Origin: Saccharopolyspora erythraea
GTDB taxonomy: Bacteria; Actinomycetota; Actinomycetes; Mycobacteriales; Pseudonocardiaceae
DNA length: 64,000 nt
Assembly (NCBI RefSeq): GCF_018141105.1
Contig: NZ_CP054839.1
Location: 2,604,001-2,668,000, forward strand
Reading direction: 5' to 3'
Under the pieces are notes generated by a model. It ran no database searches, was not told where the DNA came from, and saw only the letters and a list, made by a program, of their open reading frames with translations. This document shows positions 44,243 through 51,964 of the stretch, piece by piece (positions within the stretch are counted from its first letter, which is position 1; the number at the start of each line of letters is the position of its first letter). The position numbers were made by a program, and so were the translations under genes.

Positions 44243-44623
44243 ATGATGGCTCGCGAGGACGACGTGTGGCTGGACGAGGCGGCGGGCCCGCTGGTCCGGC
44301 CCTATGCGATGACGCGGGGACGGACCCGTCCGACAAGCCCCGAACTGGACATGGTCACGCAGGTCGTGACCGCCCGCCGCGGCACCACCGACCGCTCCGG
44401 CCTGTCGGTGGAACACCTGGACATCCTCGAGCTCTGCAAGCGGCCGCTGTCGATCGCCGAAGTGGCCTCCTACCTCGACGTACCCCTGGTGGTGGGGAAG
44501 GTGCTGGTGGGCGATCTCATCGAGCGCGGCGACCTCATCGCGGGCTCGGCGTCGTCCAGAACGGCCGAGATGCCGAACCGAAAACTACTCCAGGCGGTGC
44601 TCGATGGTGTCCGCAGGCTCTGA
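44243..44623 (+). CDS. cvnC: Conservon DUF742 protein CvnC
   Basis: A 126-residue DUF742 protein with the typical start (LVRPYAMTRGRTRP) and a winged-helix-like core (LSVEHLDILELCKRPLSIAEVASYLDVPLVVGKVLVGDLIERG). Two adjacent ATGs, 44243 and 44246. It is part of the conservon complex with CvnA, B and D, and its biochemical role is unresolved. Confidence 0.95.
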   Translation: MMAREDDVWLDEAAGPLVRPYAMTRGRTRPTSPELDMVTQVVTARRGTTDRSGLSVEHLDILELCKRPLSIAEVASYLDVPLVVGKVLVGDLIERGDLIAGSASSRTAEMPNRKLLQAVLDGVRRL

Positions 44624-44645
44624 CCAAGCGCCCAAGGGGGATTCG

Positions 44646-45272
44646 ATGTCCGAGACGCTCACCGCGCCGACAGCGGTGAAGATCGTCATCGCCGGCGGGT
44701 TCGGCGCGGGCAAGACCACGATGGTCGGCTCGGTGAGCGAGATCGTGCCGCTGCGCACCGAGGAGGTGCTCACCGAGGCCAGCGCCGGGGTCGACGACCT
44801 GGCGGGCATCGAGGAGAAGAACACCACGACCGTCGCGCTCGACTTCGGCCGCATCACGATCAACCAGCAGCTCGTGCTCTACCTGTTCGGCACGCCCGGG
44901 CAGGACCGGTTCTGGTTCATGTGGAACGAGCTCGCCCGCGGCGCGATCGGCGCGGTGGTGATCGTGGACACCCGGCGCATCGAGGCCAGCTTCCCGGCGA
45001 TCGACTTCTTCGAGAGCCGCGGGATCCCGTTCATCGTCACGGTGAACCAGTTCGACGGCTCGATCCCCTACGGGGCCGAGGAGGTCCGCCACGCCCTCGA
45101 CATCGACGACGAGGTGCCGGTGGTGGTCTCCGACGCCCGCAACCGGGAGGCGGCCAAGAACGCACTGGTCGAGCTGATCGAGTACTCGATCCGGCGGCTC
45201 GACGAGACCGAGGGCGAGGCCGGCGCCGGCGACGGCGAGCCGGTCGACAGCGAGGTCCCGGCCGCCCAGTAG
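44646..45272 (+). CDS. cvnD: Conservon GTP-binding protein CvnD
   Basis: A 208-residue Ras-like GTPase. P-loop GGFGAGKTT, switch II with FGTPGQDRFWFMW, the NKxD-type motif reads VNQFDGS (Asn-Gln-Phe-Asp, usual for this family), and SDARN closes the guanine site. The ATG at 44646 has AAGGGGG upstream; an earlier ATG at 44604 overlaps cvnC. It is the output GTPase of the conservon. Confidence 0.95.
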   Translation: MSETLTAPTAVKIVIAGGFGAGKTTMVGSVSEIVPLRTEEVLTEASAGVDDLAGIEEKNTTTVALDFGRITINQQLVLYLFGTPGQDRFWFMWNELARGAIGAVVIVDTRRIEASFPAIDFFESRGIPFIVTVNQFDGSIPYGAEEVRHALDIDDEVPVVVSDARNREAAKNALVELIEYSIRRLDETEGEAGAGDGEPVDSEVPAAQ

Positions 45273-45286
45273 CGAGGCGCGCAGGA

Positions 45287-45326
45287 GCGGGTGGTGGTCA
45301 CCGGCGACCCGGTGACCACCACCCGC
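45287..45326. terminator. Bidirectional terminator between conservon and tryptophanase gene
   Basis: GCGGGTGGTGGTCACCGG (45287-45304) and CCGGTGACCACCACCCGC (45309-45326): a perfect 18-pair stem with loop CGAC, between convergent genes, 14 bases after the cvnD stop and 19 from the tryptophanase stop. Confidence 0.88.
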
Positions 45327-45345
45327 CCCTCGTCGTGCGCGGCCG

Positions 45346-46725
45346 TCAGCGGCGCGCGGCCGGCTCCAGGCGCAGGTGGAAGTGCCGCAGGAGCTCCGGC
45401 GCGTGGGTGATCCGGTAGCCCGGGACCCGCTCCGGCTCCTTTGCGATCGAAGCCAGCACGTCGCCGACGTACTCCAGGTGGCTGTGGTCGTAGACCCGGC
45501 GCGGGATGGCCAGCCGGACCAGCTCGTAGGGCGCGGGCGAGACCAGGGAGTGGTCGTCGTCGAGCTTGCCGAGGTAGAGCGAGCCGAGCTCGACGGCCCG
45601 GATGCCGCCTTCCAGGTAGAGCTGGCAGCCCAGCGCGTGGCCCGGGAAGTCGCCCGGTCGCAGGTGCGGCAGCAGCCTGCCCGCGTTGAGGTAGATCGCG
45701 TGCAGACCGGACGGCCGCACGGTGTCGACTCCCGCGCGGTGGGCCTCGTCGGCGAGGAAGGCCGCCTCGCGCTCGCGGTCGGCCAGGTAGCTGGGTTCCA
45801 CCACCTCCCGCAGGCCCTGGGCGAGGGTTTCCATGGTGTGTCCGGTCATCCCGCCGTAGGTCCGGAAGCCCTCCCCGGCGATGACGTGGGCCTCGCACCG
45901 GGTCGCCAGCCCGGTGTCGTGCAACCCGATGAAGCCGCCGACGTGGGAAAGTCCGTCCTTCTTCAGGCTCGCCACGCACCCGTCGGCGAGCTCGAAGGCG
46001 GCGCGTGCGACCTCGCGCGGGGTCCAGTTCTCGTACCCCTCCTCCCGGCGGGTCACCAGCCACGCGTTCTCGGCGAACCGCGCCGCGTCGAGGAGGAACG
46101 GCACGCCGTGCCGGCGGGCGAGCTCGCTGACCGCGCGCAGGTTCGCCATCGACACGGGCTGGCCGCCACCGCCGTTGTTGGTGATGGTCATCAGGATCTG
46201 GCCGACCCGGCCGCCGGCATAGCCGGTCAGCAGCCGCTCGAGCGCGTCCAGGTCGATGTCGCCCTTGAACGGGGCATCGCTGTCGAGGTCGGCGGCTCCC
46301 GGGCACGGCAGGTCCAGCGCCTGGCAGCCGAGCAGCTCCACATTGGCCCGAGTGGTGTCGAAATGGGTGTTGCTGACGCTGATCTGGCCGGACTTGAGCA
46401 GTGCACCGAAGAGTATTCGTTCGCCGGCTCGTCCCTGGTGGACCGGCAGGATGTGCGGGTAGGGCACCAGGTCGGCCACCGACTCCCGGAACCGGTAGAA
46501 CGACTCCGCGCCCGCGTACCTCTCGTCGGCGCGTTGTGCCCAGGCCTGCTGGTCGATTGAAAGCGCACCCGTACCGGAATCCGACATGAAGTCGATCGAG
46601 ACCTTGTCGGCCTGGATGTTGAACGGGTTGTATCCGGCGCGGGCCAGTTCTCGTTCGCGTTCTTCCCTGGTGGTGATCGGAATGGGGCGCACGACCGCCG
46701 ACACGTAAGGCCTGAGTTCTCGCAT
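45346..46725 (-). CDS. tnaA: Tryptophanase (tryptophan indole-lyase type)
   Basis: A 459-residue PLP lyase of the tryptophanase/tyrosine phenol-lyase family. The PLP lysine lies in SLKKDGLSHVGGF (Lys256). Residues that separate the two enzymes point to tryptophanase. HFDTT (Asp123) stands where phenol-lyase has Thr. AVELG stands where phenol-lyase has Met-Glu-Arg. RHFH near the C-terminus (His448) stands where phenol-lyase has Phe. It should release indole, pyruvate and ammonia from tryptophan. The ATG has AGGAGAAGC upstream. It lies 38 bases after an aromatic prenyltransferase gene, so the operon probably makes a prenylated indole. Confidence 0.88.
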   Translation of the reverse strand: MRELRPYVSAVVRPIPITTREERERELARAGYNPFNIQADKVSIDFMSDSGTGALSIDQQAWAQRADERYAGAESFYRFRESVADLVPYPHILPVHQGRAGERILFGALLKSGQISVSNTHFDTTRANVELLGCQALDLPCPGAADLDSDAPFKGDIDLDALERLLTGYAGGRVGQILMTITNNGGGGQPVSMANLRAVSELARRHGVPFLLDAARFAENAWLVTRREEGYENWTPREVARAAFELADGCVASLKKDGLSHVGGFIGLHDTGLATRCEAHVIAGEGFRTYGGMTGHTMETLAQGLREVVEPSYLADREREAAFLADEAHRAGVDTVRPSGLHAIYLNAGRLLPHLRPGDFPGHALGCQLYLEGGIRAVELGSLYLGKLDDDHSLVSPAPYELVRLAIPRRVYDHSHLEYVGDVLASIAKEPERVPGYRITHAPELLRHFHLRLEPAARR

Positions 46726-46763
46726 TGAGCTTCTCCTGGGTGTTGGTTCGAAACGCTCCGGTC

Positions 46764-47852
46764 TCAGCGGGCGAATTCGGCCAGCGCTGGTTTGTAGCTG
46801 TAGGCTTCCGACGACAAATAGATCGTGGTGCCGCTTTGCTGGGGTCCCGAGCGCAGGGAAATGTAGGAGATCAGTCCCGATCCGGCGTCCAGTGGGCGGG
46901 TGGAGACGGCCTCGATGGCGCGAGCCGCGAGCGTCGAGTCCTCCCCGCGGTCGCGCAGCAGTCGCAGAAGTCGCTGGCGGGCGATCGAATCGTTTGCGAC
47001 GTAGTCCCGGATCGGCAGGTGCAGTGTGTGGAAGCTGGGGCGTGCGCCATCGCCTTCGACGAAGTCGTAAGCCGTGGTGAGGGGACGGTTGGAGAATGTG
47101 GGAACGTCGCCCGCCAGCGATTCGCAGAATCGCCGGATGTGCTCGGAGTCGATTCCCTCGACGGCCTCGGCCGCCCGTTGCGCGTCCAATGCCTGGGCGT
47201 CGTCGTGCATGATGTAGACCTTCACCCTGGCTCGCGGGCCGGGTTCGAGGTCGAGCGAGAAGAACGGGAGCCGGTCGAGGTTTCCGCGGGTGAGGCCGTA
47301 TTCGGAGACGCAGTCGAACGCTCCGGGGAAGCCGAGCCGCTCCAGCGCCTCGGCGACCAGCCGGTGCGCCTCGGAGGCCCCCCGCACGTTGGGGTTGAAA
47401 TAGATCTTCAGCGTCGGGTCCCGCGAGTCGGACCCGAAGATGAAGGAGATCCACAGGGAGAACTTGCCCTGCGGTTCACCGGGGAGAAACAGGTCGGAGA
47501 CGGTGTCGAAACGGTTGAGGGAAGGCGCGTAGCGCTCGCTCAGCGCGCCCAGCAGTTGCAGTGCGGCGTGCAGGTTGCTGGTGGGTCCGGGGTTGGTCGC
47601 GAGCGGCTCACCGAGAATTCGCATTCGCGGACCGGCGTCGTCGTCGAGGGTGAACGACAATTCTACCGGAGTTTCGTCGTCGGCAACATCGCTCGGCCAT
47701 AACGGCGGTTCCGAAATGGGCCTGAAGTAGGCTGGGCCGAGCAGCATGTCGATGGTCTCGAGTGGACCGTTGTCGTCGATTCCGAGCACGCCGCAGAGGT
47801 TTTTGACCTGGTGTGCTATGTATTCGCCAAGCGGGACACCGGCAGCGCGCAT
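46764..47852 (-). CDS. DMATS-family aromatic (indole) prenyltransferase
   Basis: A 362-residue ABBA-fold prenyltransferase of the dimethylallyltryptophan synthase family. Supporting segments are FTLDDDAGPRMRILGEPLAT at the first strands, LKIYFNPNVRGASEA and ARVKVYIMHDDAQAL with the basic and Tyr residues that cap the pyrophosphate, and YISLRSG / TIYLSSEAYSY at the C-terminus. It joins a prenyl diphosphate to tryptophan or a related aromatic without metal motifs. The ATG at 47852 has GGAG six bases upstream; a TTG at 47906 is less likely. It is transcribed ahead of tryptophanase, so it probably prenylates tryptophan before indole release. Confidence 0.9.
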   Translation of the reverse strand: MRAAGVPLGEYIAHQVKNLCGVLGIDDNGPLETIDMLLGPAYFRPISEPPLWPSDVADDETPVELSFTLDDDAGPRMRILGEPLATNPGPTSNLHAALQLLGALSERYAPSLNRFDTVSDLFLPGEPQGKFSLWISFIFGSDSRDPTLKIYFNPNVRGASEAHRLVAEALERLGFPGAFDCVSEYGLTRGNLDRLPFFSLDLEPGPRARVKVYIMHDDAQALDAQRAAEAVEGIDSEHIRRFCESLAGDVPTFSNRPLTTAYDFVEGDGARPSFHTLHLPIRDYVANDSIARQRLLRLLRDRGEDSTLAARAIEAVSTRPLDAGSGLISYISLRSGPQQSGTTIYLSSEAYSYKPALAEFAR

Positions 47853-48533
47853 GGCGGCTCCGATCTGTGGTGCTGAACCGGAGGGGGGATCCGGTTTAAT
47901 CGGCAACTACGACCGGTCACTCTAATGGGCTAAACTGGGAGTTGATACCCGCCGTAGGGGTGATCTTGCACTCAAAGTCCGACTTCAATGTCACGCGCCG
48001 TGTATGGGATGGTTGGCGGGCGGATGCCGGCGAGTCGCAACGATCGTCGGATTGAGAATTTATCGGGGAGTTATCTTCCGGTGACCGGATGGATCCTGCC
48101 GCGCTCTTGCCGGATCGGGGTCCGATGTGGCTCCGATGTGGATGAGCCTGTCCCCGGCCGTGGGTGTCCCTACCGGATGGACGTTGCGAAGTCCAGCGGG
48201 GACTTCCGCCGCGGCAGCCGCTCCGCCGGGCCGAGGCATGGCCGAGGAGCCTCCGCGGGGCGTTGGCAATCGTGTCGCGGGCGAGGTTGCGCGTCCGAGG
48301 CTCCAGCGGCGCCGTGTGCGCCCGCAGTCGGTCCTCGTCCGCCCGTCCCGGTCGCGTGCGCGCAGCGCGACCGACGGCGGCGAAGGGGGAGGGCGGGTGA
48401 GGCCCGCCGGAGCGTTGCCGCCACCGCGATAGGCCATTCCCGCGGCTGCTCCGATCTCCTCCGCCTTTCCGCACAAGAGCCGGAAGGCGGGTGTGTGGAG
48501 CGGCGGACTTCGGCAACGCTCGCGGAACAACGA
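47853..48533. other. Long intergenic region between prenyltransferase and tRNA-Val
   Basis: About 680 bases. The part next to the prenyltransferase (47890-48080) is AT-richer and should carry its promoter; palindrome GACCGGTC at 47911-47918. The remainder is GC-rich with several overlapping arginine-rich frames but no ribosome-binding site or family similarity. I see no gene in it. Confidence 0.5.
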
Positions 48534-48580
48534 AAAGGGCCTGGCCGCGATCTCCATTCGGAGTCTTGGCCAGGCCCTTT
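48534..48580 (-). terminator. Terminator of tRNA-Val(CAC)
   Basis: AAAGGGCCTGGCC (48534-48546) pairs with GGCCAGGCCCTTT (48568-48580), 13 pairs. It lies six bases past the 3' end of the tRNA on the minus strand and is followed by a T run. Confidence 0.85.
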
Positions 48581-48586
48581 GCCTGT

Positions 48587-48657
48587 GGGCGATACTGGGA
48601 TCGAACCAGTGACCTCTTCGGTGTGAACGAAGCGCTCTCCCGCTGAGCTAATCGCCC
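48587..48657 (-). tRNA. tRNA-Val (anticodon CAC)
   Basis: A 71-base cloverleaf: acceptor GGGCGAT/ATCGCCC, D arm GCTC-GAGC, anticodon stem CTTCG/CGAAG with loop TTCACAC (anticodon CAC), T arm ACTGG-TTCGATC-CCAGT. CCA is not encoded. Decodes GUG. Confidence 0.97.
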
Positions 48658-48706
48658 GTCTTCCGCCGCCGTTCCCGGCGACGAGAAGAACAATACACGA
48701 TCGTTT

Positions 48707-49201
48707 TCAGTCCCCGAACAGGGGGGAGCGCAGCCACGGCCAGTGCAGGTCGAACCAGCCGCCGACGGTGCCGAACAGGCCGAGCAGCCACAGCGTGAGC
48801 AGCACGATCAGCCCGGTGGCGCCCATGACCGCCAGCTTGGTGGCCAGGTGCTGGCGGGACAGCCAGTCCATCCAGCGGTGGTAGTGGCGCTTGGCGAAGA
48901 GGTTGACCCGGTGCGCCCAGTGGAACTCGGTGGCCAGGATGCCCAGTCCCGCGAACACCACCAGCCAGCCGGGGCCGGGGTAGGGGATCATCGCGATGCC
49001 CGCCAGGAGCACGACGGCGCCGAAGGCCCCAAGGGTGATCCGGTAGGTCGCGTTGAGCGTTGGCCGTTCCCGGATCGACTCGCGGCGGTGGTGCAGCCTC
49101 TCCCGCCAGGCGTGCACCCGGGCGCGCCACGATGATCGCTTCTCCTCGGTCGCCTCCGCGGAGCGCGGCCGCGATTCGGCTCTGTTGCTCAGGGGACCCA
49201 C
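48707..49201 (-). CDS. PGPGW-motif membrane protein (TIGR02611 family)
   Basis: A 164-residue membrane protein with a basic N-terminus, then two helices at about 52-90 that flank the diagnostic PYPGPGWLVVFAGLGILATEFHWAHR, and a third span at about 120-142 (LAVMGATGLIVLLTLWLLGL). Actinobacterial family of unknown function. GTG start at 49201. It lies 49 bases upstream of the tRNA on the same strand. Confidence 0.88.
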   Translation of the reverse strand: MGPLSNRAESRPRSAEATEEKRSSWRARVHAWRERLHHRRESIRERPTLNATYRITLGAFGAVVLLAGIAMIPYPGPGWLVVFAGLGILATEFHWAHRVNLFAKRHYHRWMDWLSRQHLATKLAVMGATGLIVLLTLWLLGLFGTVGGWFDLHWPWLRSPLFGD

Positions 49202-50005
49202 CTGCCGGTTGCCTGGTTCGCTGGACTTCTACCGGGCGGCGGTTCGGCGTCGTGACGGCTGAGCCTCTGCGGCGCCCGCTGTCGGCCAGAATACGGCTCC
49301 GATCCGGTCATCGCGGACACCGCCGCCGGTGAGCCGGAGACGGCCTCCCGACGGGTTGTGACGTGAATCATGCGATTTCGCCGGCGCCCGGAGTCCTTCG
49401 GCCCTGTCGGGCGGCTTCGATCCTGGTCACACTGTGACGCCTGTCTCGGTGGTGCTTCAGCGGGCACGCGTGGCGGTGGAGGCGACCGGGCGGAGCGGTT
49501 GGTCCGACTCGGGGAACGCGCGTGGCGAGCGTCTCAGCGGACGCGTGCGGAACAGGGGGGACGCGGAGTTCATCGCTTATCCTGGTGGGGTCGCCGGAAC
49601 AGGGCCGGAGAGCGGGAATTCGATCTCGCCGGGCGGCGTTGTCCGACGAACGCGATGGGTTCCTCCCGGGCGCGACCGCGCATGCGGTGGCGTGTGGGAA
49701 CTGCCAGTGGCCGATCGCCGGGTGGTGCCGGGGCACGGGCTCCGGGCGGCGTCCGCCGGAGGGCGGACGGCCCATCCGGCGCTAGGGGATCGGCAGGGCT
49801 TACCGGGGGCGGCGGACCCGTTGGCGGGTCCGGTTTGAAAAGAGCGGGTGAACACGCTGCGCATTGCCTTGGTTGCCCAGCGAATTGGGGCCTGCCCCGT
49901 ACGGGTGATCTATCCGCGAGTTGCGAGCCATCGGGCCCAGGAAGGCGTCACAACTGTGTTGCTCGGTCGATAAGCGGACCGAAAGGTAGTAGGAAGGCGA
50001 GGACA
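49202..50005. other. Long region upstream of ssgB without a supported gene
   Basis: About 800 bases. Several plus-strand frames cross it, one in frame with ssgB, but their Arg/Gly-rich sequence, uneven third-position GC and lack of a ribosome-binding site argue against coding. The final 120 bases are AT-richer and include a GGTCGATAAG element (49965-49974) resembling a sporulation-sigma -10 box. Long upstream regions suit a developmentally controlled gene. Confidence 0.5.
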
Positions 50006-50431
50006 ATGCGTAACGATCACGTGACACTCCGTTCAACGGCGGTGTTCGATCTGCTGGCCCCGCAGACGCCGGCCGTGCCGGTGCAGGTCGAGCTGCGCTA
50101 CGACACTCGCGACCCCTACGCCGTGGTGGCCGCGTTCCGCACCGGCCGCGCGGGTTGGGTCGAATGGGTCTTCGCGCGCGACCTGCTGGCCGACGGCCTC
50201 ATCGCGCACGCGGGCGTGGGCGATGTGACCATCCGCCCCGCGGTCGACGACCCCGAGGTCGTGGTGATCGAGCTGAGCTCCCCCTCCGGGCACGCCGTGT
50301 TCGAGGCTTCGGCGCAGGAGCTGGCCGACTTTCTGGACCGCACCTACGACGTGGTGGTCCCCGGCAACGAGAACCTGTGGGTCAACGTCGACGACGCGCT
50401 CACCCGCCTGTTGCCGCACGACCTGTCCTGA
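50006..50431 (+). CDS. ssgB: SsgB-type sporulation/cell-division regulator
   Basis: A 141-residue SsgA-like protein. The N-terminal segment TLRSTAVFDLLAPQTPAVPVQVELRYDTRDPYAV and WVEWVFARDLLADGL are characteristic, and the C-terminal part matches the SsgB class (FLDRTYDVVVPG). In Streptomyces SsgB recruits FtsZ to sporulation septa. The ATG at 50006 has AGGAAGGCGAGG upstream. It is monocistronic and followed by a tRNA cluster. Confidence 0.95.
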   Translation: MRNDHVTLRSTAVFDLLAPQTPAVPVQVELRYDTRDPYAVVAAFRTGRAGWVEWVFARDLLADGLIAHAGVGDVTIRPAVDDPEVVVIELSSPSGHAVFEASAQELADFLDRTYDVVVPGNENLWVNVDDALTRLLPHDLS

Positions 50432-50604
50432 CCGGCCCGCACTGGGTCTGGCCAGGTCCGACGCTGTTCAAGACCGGGTAGCGGGACCCCGGTTCGATCG
50501 CCGTTGGCGGCGTGGTCTAAAGTTTCTCGTGCAACGCGGCGGACGGCCGGAGATCGAGAACCCACACCAGGGATTCGAGATCGAAGTCGGCAAGCCGCAG
50601 GCAG

Positions 50605-50677
50605 GCGGACGTAGCGCAGCTGGTAGCGCATCACCTTGCCAAGGTGAGGGTCGCGGGTTCGAGTCCCGTCGTCCGCT
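50605..50677 (+). tRNA. tRNA-Gly (anticodon GCC)
   Basis: A 73-base tRNA: acceptor GCGGACG/CGTCCGC with discriminator T, anticodon loop TTGCCAA (anticodon GCC), T arm CGGGTTCGAGTCCCG. First of three tRNAs. Confidence 0.97.
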
Positions 50678-50722
50678 CTGGATGAGTCAGGTCCAGCCCG
50701 TTTCGGATTGGATCCGAGGCAC

Positions 50723-50794
50723 GGCGGAGTGGCCGAGTGGCTTAGGCAAGGGCCTGCAAAGCCCTGTACGCGGGTTCGATTCCCGCCTCCGCCT
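50723..50794 (+). tRNA. tRNA-Cys (anticodon GCA)
   Basis: A 72-base tRNA: acceptor GGCGGAG/CTCCGCC, discriminator T, anticodon stem AGGGC/GCCCT with loop CTGCAAA (anticodon GCA), T arm GCGGGTTCGATTCCCGC. It ends one base before the next tRNA. Confidence 0.97.
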
Positions 50795-50795
50795 C

Positions 50796-50870
50796 GCGCG
50801 ATTAGCTCAGTGGGAGAGCGCTACCTTGACACGGTAGAGGTCACTGGTTCAATCCCAGTATCGCGCACCA
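50796..50870 (+). tRNA. tRNA-Val (anticodon GAC)
   Basis: A 75-base gene including an encoded CCA (50868-50870): acceptor GCGCGAT/ATCGCGC, anticodon stem CTACC/GGTAG with loop TTGACAC (anticodon GAC), T arm ACTGGTTCAATCCCAGT. Unlike its two neighbours, CCA is genome-encoded. Confidence 0.97.
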
Positions 50871-50885
50871 GTGATATTCGCGGTT

Positions 50886-50923
50886 CAGGCGCCCTGTCGA
50901 TGAGTTCATCGACAGGGCGCCTG
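50886..50923. terminator. Terminator of the tRNA cluster and aldo-keto reductase gene
   Basis: CAGGCGCCCTGTCGATGA (50886-50903) pairs perfectly with TCATCGACAGGGCGCCTG (50906-50923), an 18-pair palindrome, followed by TTCGTCG. It lies between convergent units. Confidence 0.9.
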
Positions 50924-50990
50924 TTCGTCGTCCGGGTCTGCGACCCGCTTCCGGCGGTCGAGAGGCCGGGCCCGGCAGCGGTGGCCGGGG

Positions 50991-51818
50991 TCAGAACTCC
51001 TCGTGGCTGTCCGGGTCGCCTCCGATGCGCCGGTGCGGACGGTCGGCGACGGCGGTCATCTCGTCCTCGCCGAGCTCGAAGCCGAAGATGTCGAGGTTCA
51101 GCCGCTGGCGTCGCGGGTCCGCCGACTTCGCGATGGGCAGGGCGTCGAGCTGGAGGTGCCAGCGCAGCACCACCTGCGCGGGCGTGACGTCGTGCGCGCG
51201 GGCGATCTCGGTGATGGCGGGGTCGTCGAGCAGGGCACCGCGACCCAGCGGGCTCCAGCTCTCGGTGACGATGCCCTTGTCCGCGTGGTAGGCGCGCAGC
51301 TCGTCCTGCGGGAAGGCCGGGTGCAGCTCGACCTGGTTGATCGCGGGCAGCACGCCCGTCTCCCGCTCCAGGCGCTCGATGTGCTCGGGCGTGAAGTTGG
51401 AGACGCCGATCGAGCCGACCACGCCCTTCTCGCGCAGCTTGATCATCGCCTTCCACGAGTCCACGTACCTGTCGAGGCGGGGCAGCGGCCAGTGGATGAG
51501 GTAGAGGTCCACGTGGTCCAGGCCCAGCCTGCGCCGCGACTCCTCGAAGGAGGCGAGGGTCTCGTCGTGGCCGTGGTGGCGGCCCGGCAGCTTGGTCGTG
51601 ACCACGACCTCCTCCCGGGGCACGCCGCTGCCGGTCACGCCGCGCCCGGTGCCGGTCTCGTTGCCGTAGTTGGCCGCGGTGTCGATCAGCCGGTATCCGA
51701 TCTCGAGCGCGCCGCTCACGCCGCGCTCGGCCTCGGCGTCGTCCATCGGGTAGGTCCCGAGCCCCATGACCGGGATGTGCCGGCCGTCGTTGAGCGTGCG
51801 GGTCGCGATGCTGGTCAC
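50991..51818 (-). CDS. Aldo/keto reductase
   Basis: A 275-residue NADPH-dependent aldo/keto reductase. The catalytic tetrad is visible: Asp and Tyr in LIDTAANYGNE, Lys in VVTTKLPG and His in LIHWPLP. The strand motif GSIGVSNFTPEH and the cofactor region LPIAKSADPRRQRLNLDIFGF complete the fold. It is related to 2,5-diketo-gluconate reductases, but the substrate is unknown. GTG start. It is divergent from the fusion gene. Confidence 0.93.
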   Translation of the reverse strand: MTSIATRTLNDGRHIPVMGLGTYPMDDAEAERGVSGALEIGYRLIDTAANYGNETGTGRGVTGSGVPREEVVVTTKLPGRHHGHDETLASFEESRRRLGLDHVDLYLIHWPLPRLDRYVDSWKAMIKLREKGVVGSIGVSNFTPEHIERLERETGVLPAINQVELHPAFPQDELRAYHADKGIVTESWSPLGRGALLDDPAITEIARAHDVTPAQVVLRWHLQLDALPIAKSADPRRQRLNLDIFGFELGEDEMTAVADRPHRRIGGDPDSHEEF

Positions 51819-51964
51819 GGATCAACCTCTCCACGACTGGATGCGTCCTCCCCGAGCGTAACCACGAGCCGGCGGCTCGACCGGACACCGGCGATGAGGG
51901 CCGGGAACCGGCCGGGATCGTCGATCTGCACCTGGAGTTCACCCGGTGCTGCGAGGATGTGCGC

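Noticed and set aside
45346-46725. Tyrosine phenol-lyase as product
   Set aside because: The residues that distinguish the two enzymes agree with tryptophanase at three places, and the prenyltransferase context favours indole chemistry.
47988-48626. Plus-strand frame of 212 residues ending in GDTGIEPVTSSV
   Set aside because: The ending is the well-known spurious translation of a tRNA gene on the opposite strand; the rest is arginine-rich with no ribosome-binding site.
49965-49974. WhiG-type promoter for ssgB
   Set aside because: GGTCGATAAG resembles the GCCGATAA box but no TAAA-like -35 element is found at the right spacing.
49370-50431. In-frame N-terminal extension of SsgB
   Set aside because: SsgB family proteins begin at the ATG at 50006, which has a strong ribosome-binding site; the extension has no conserved features.
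50821-51942. Minus-strand frame of 373 residues ending in DTGIEPVTSTVSR
   Set aside because: Its C-terminus is the antisense of tRNA-Val(GAC) and its body is an out-of-frame copy of the aldo/keto reductase gene.
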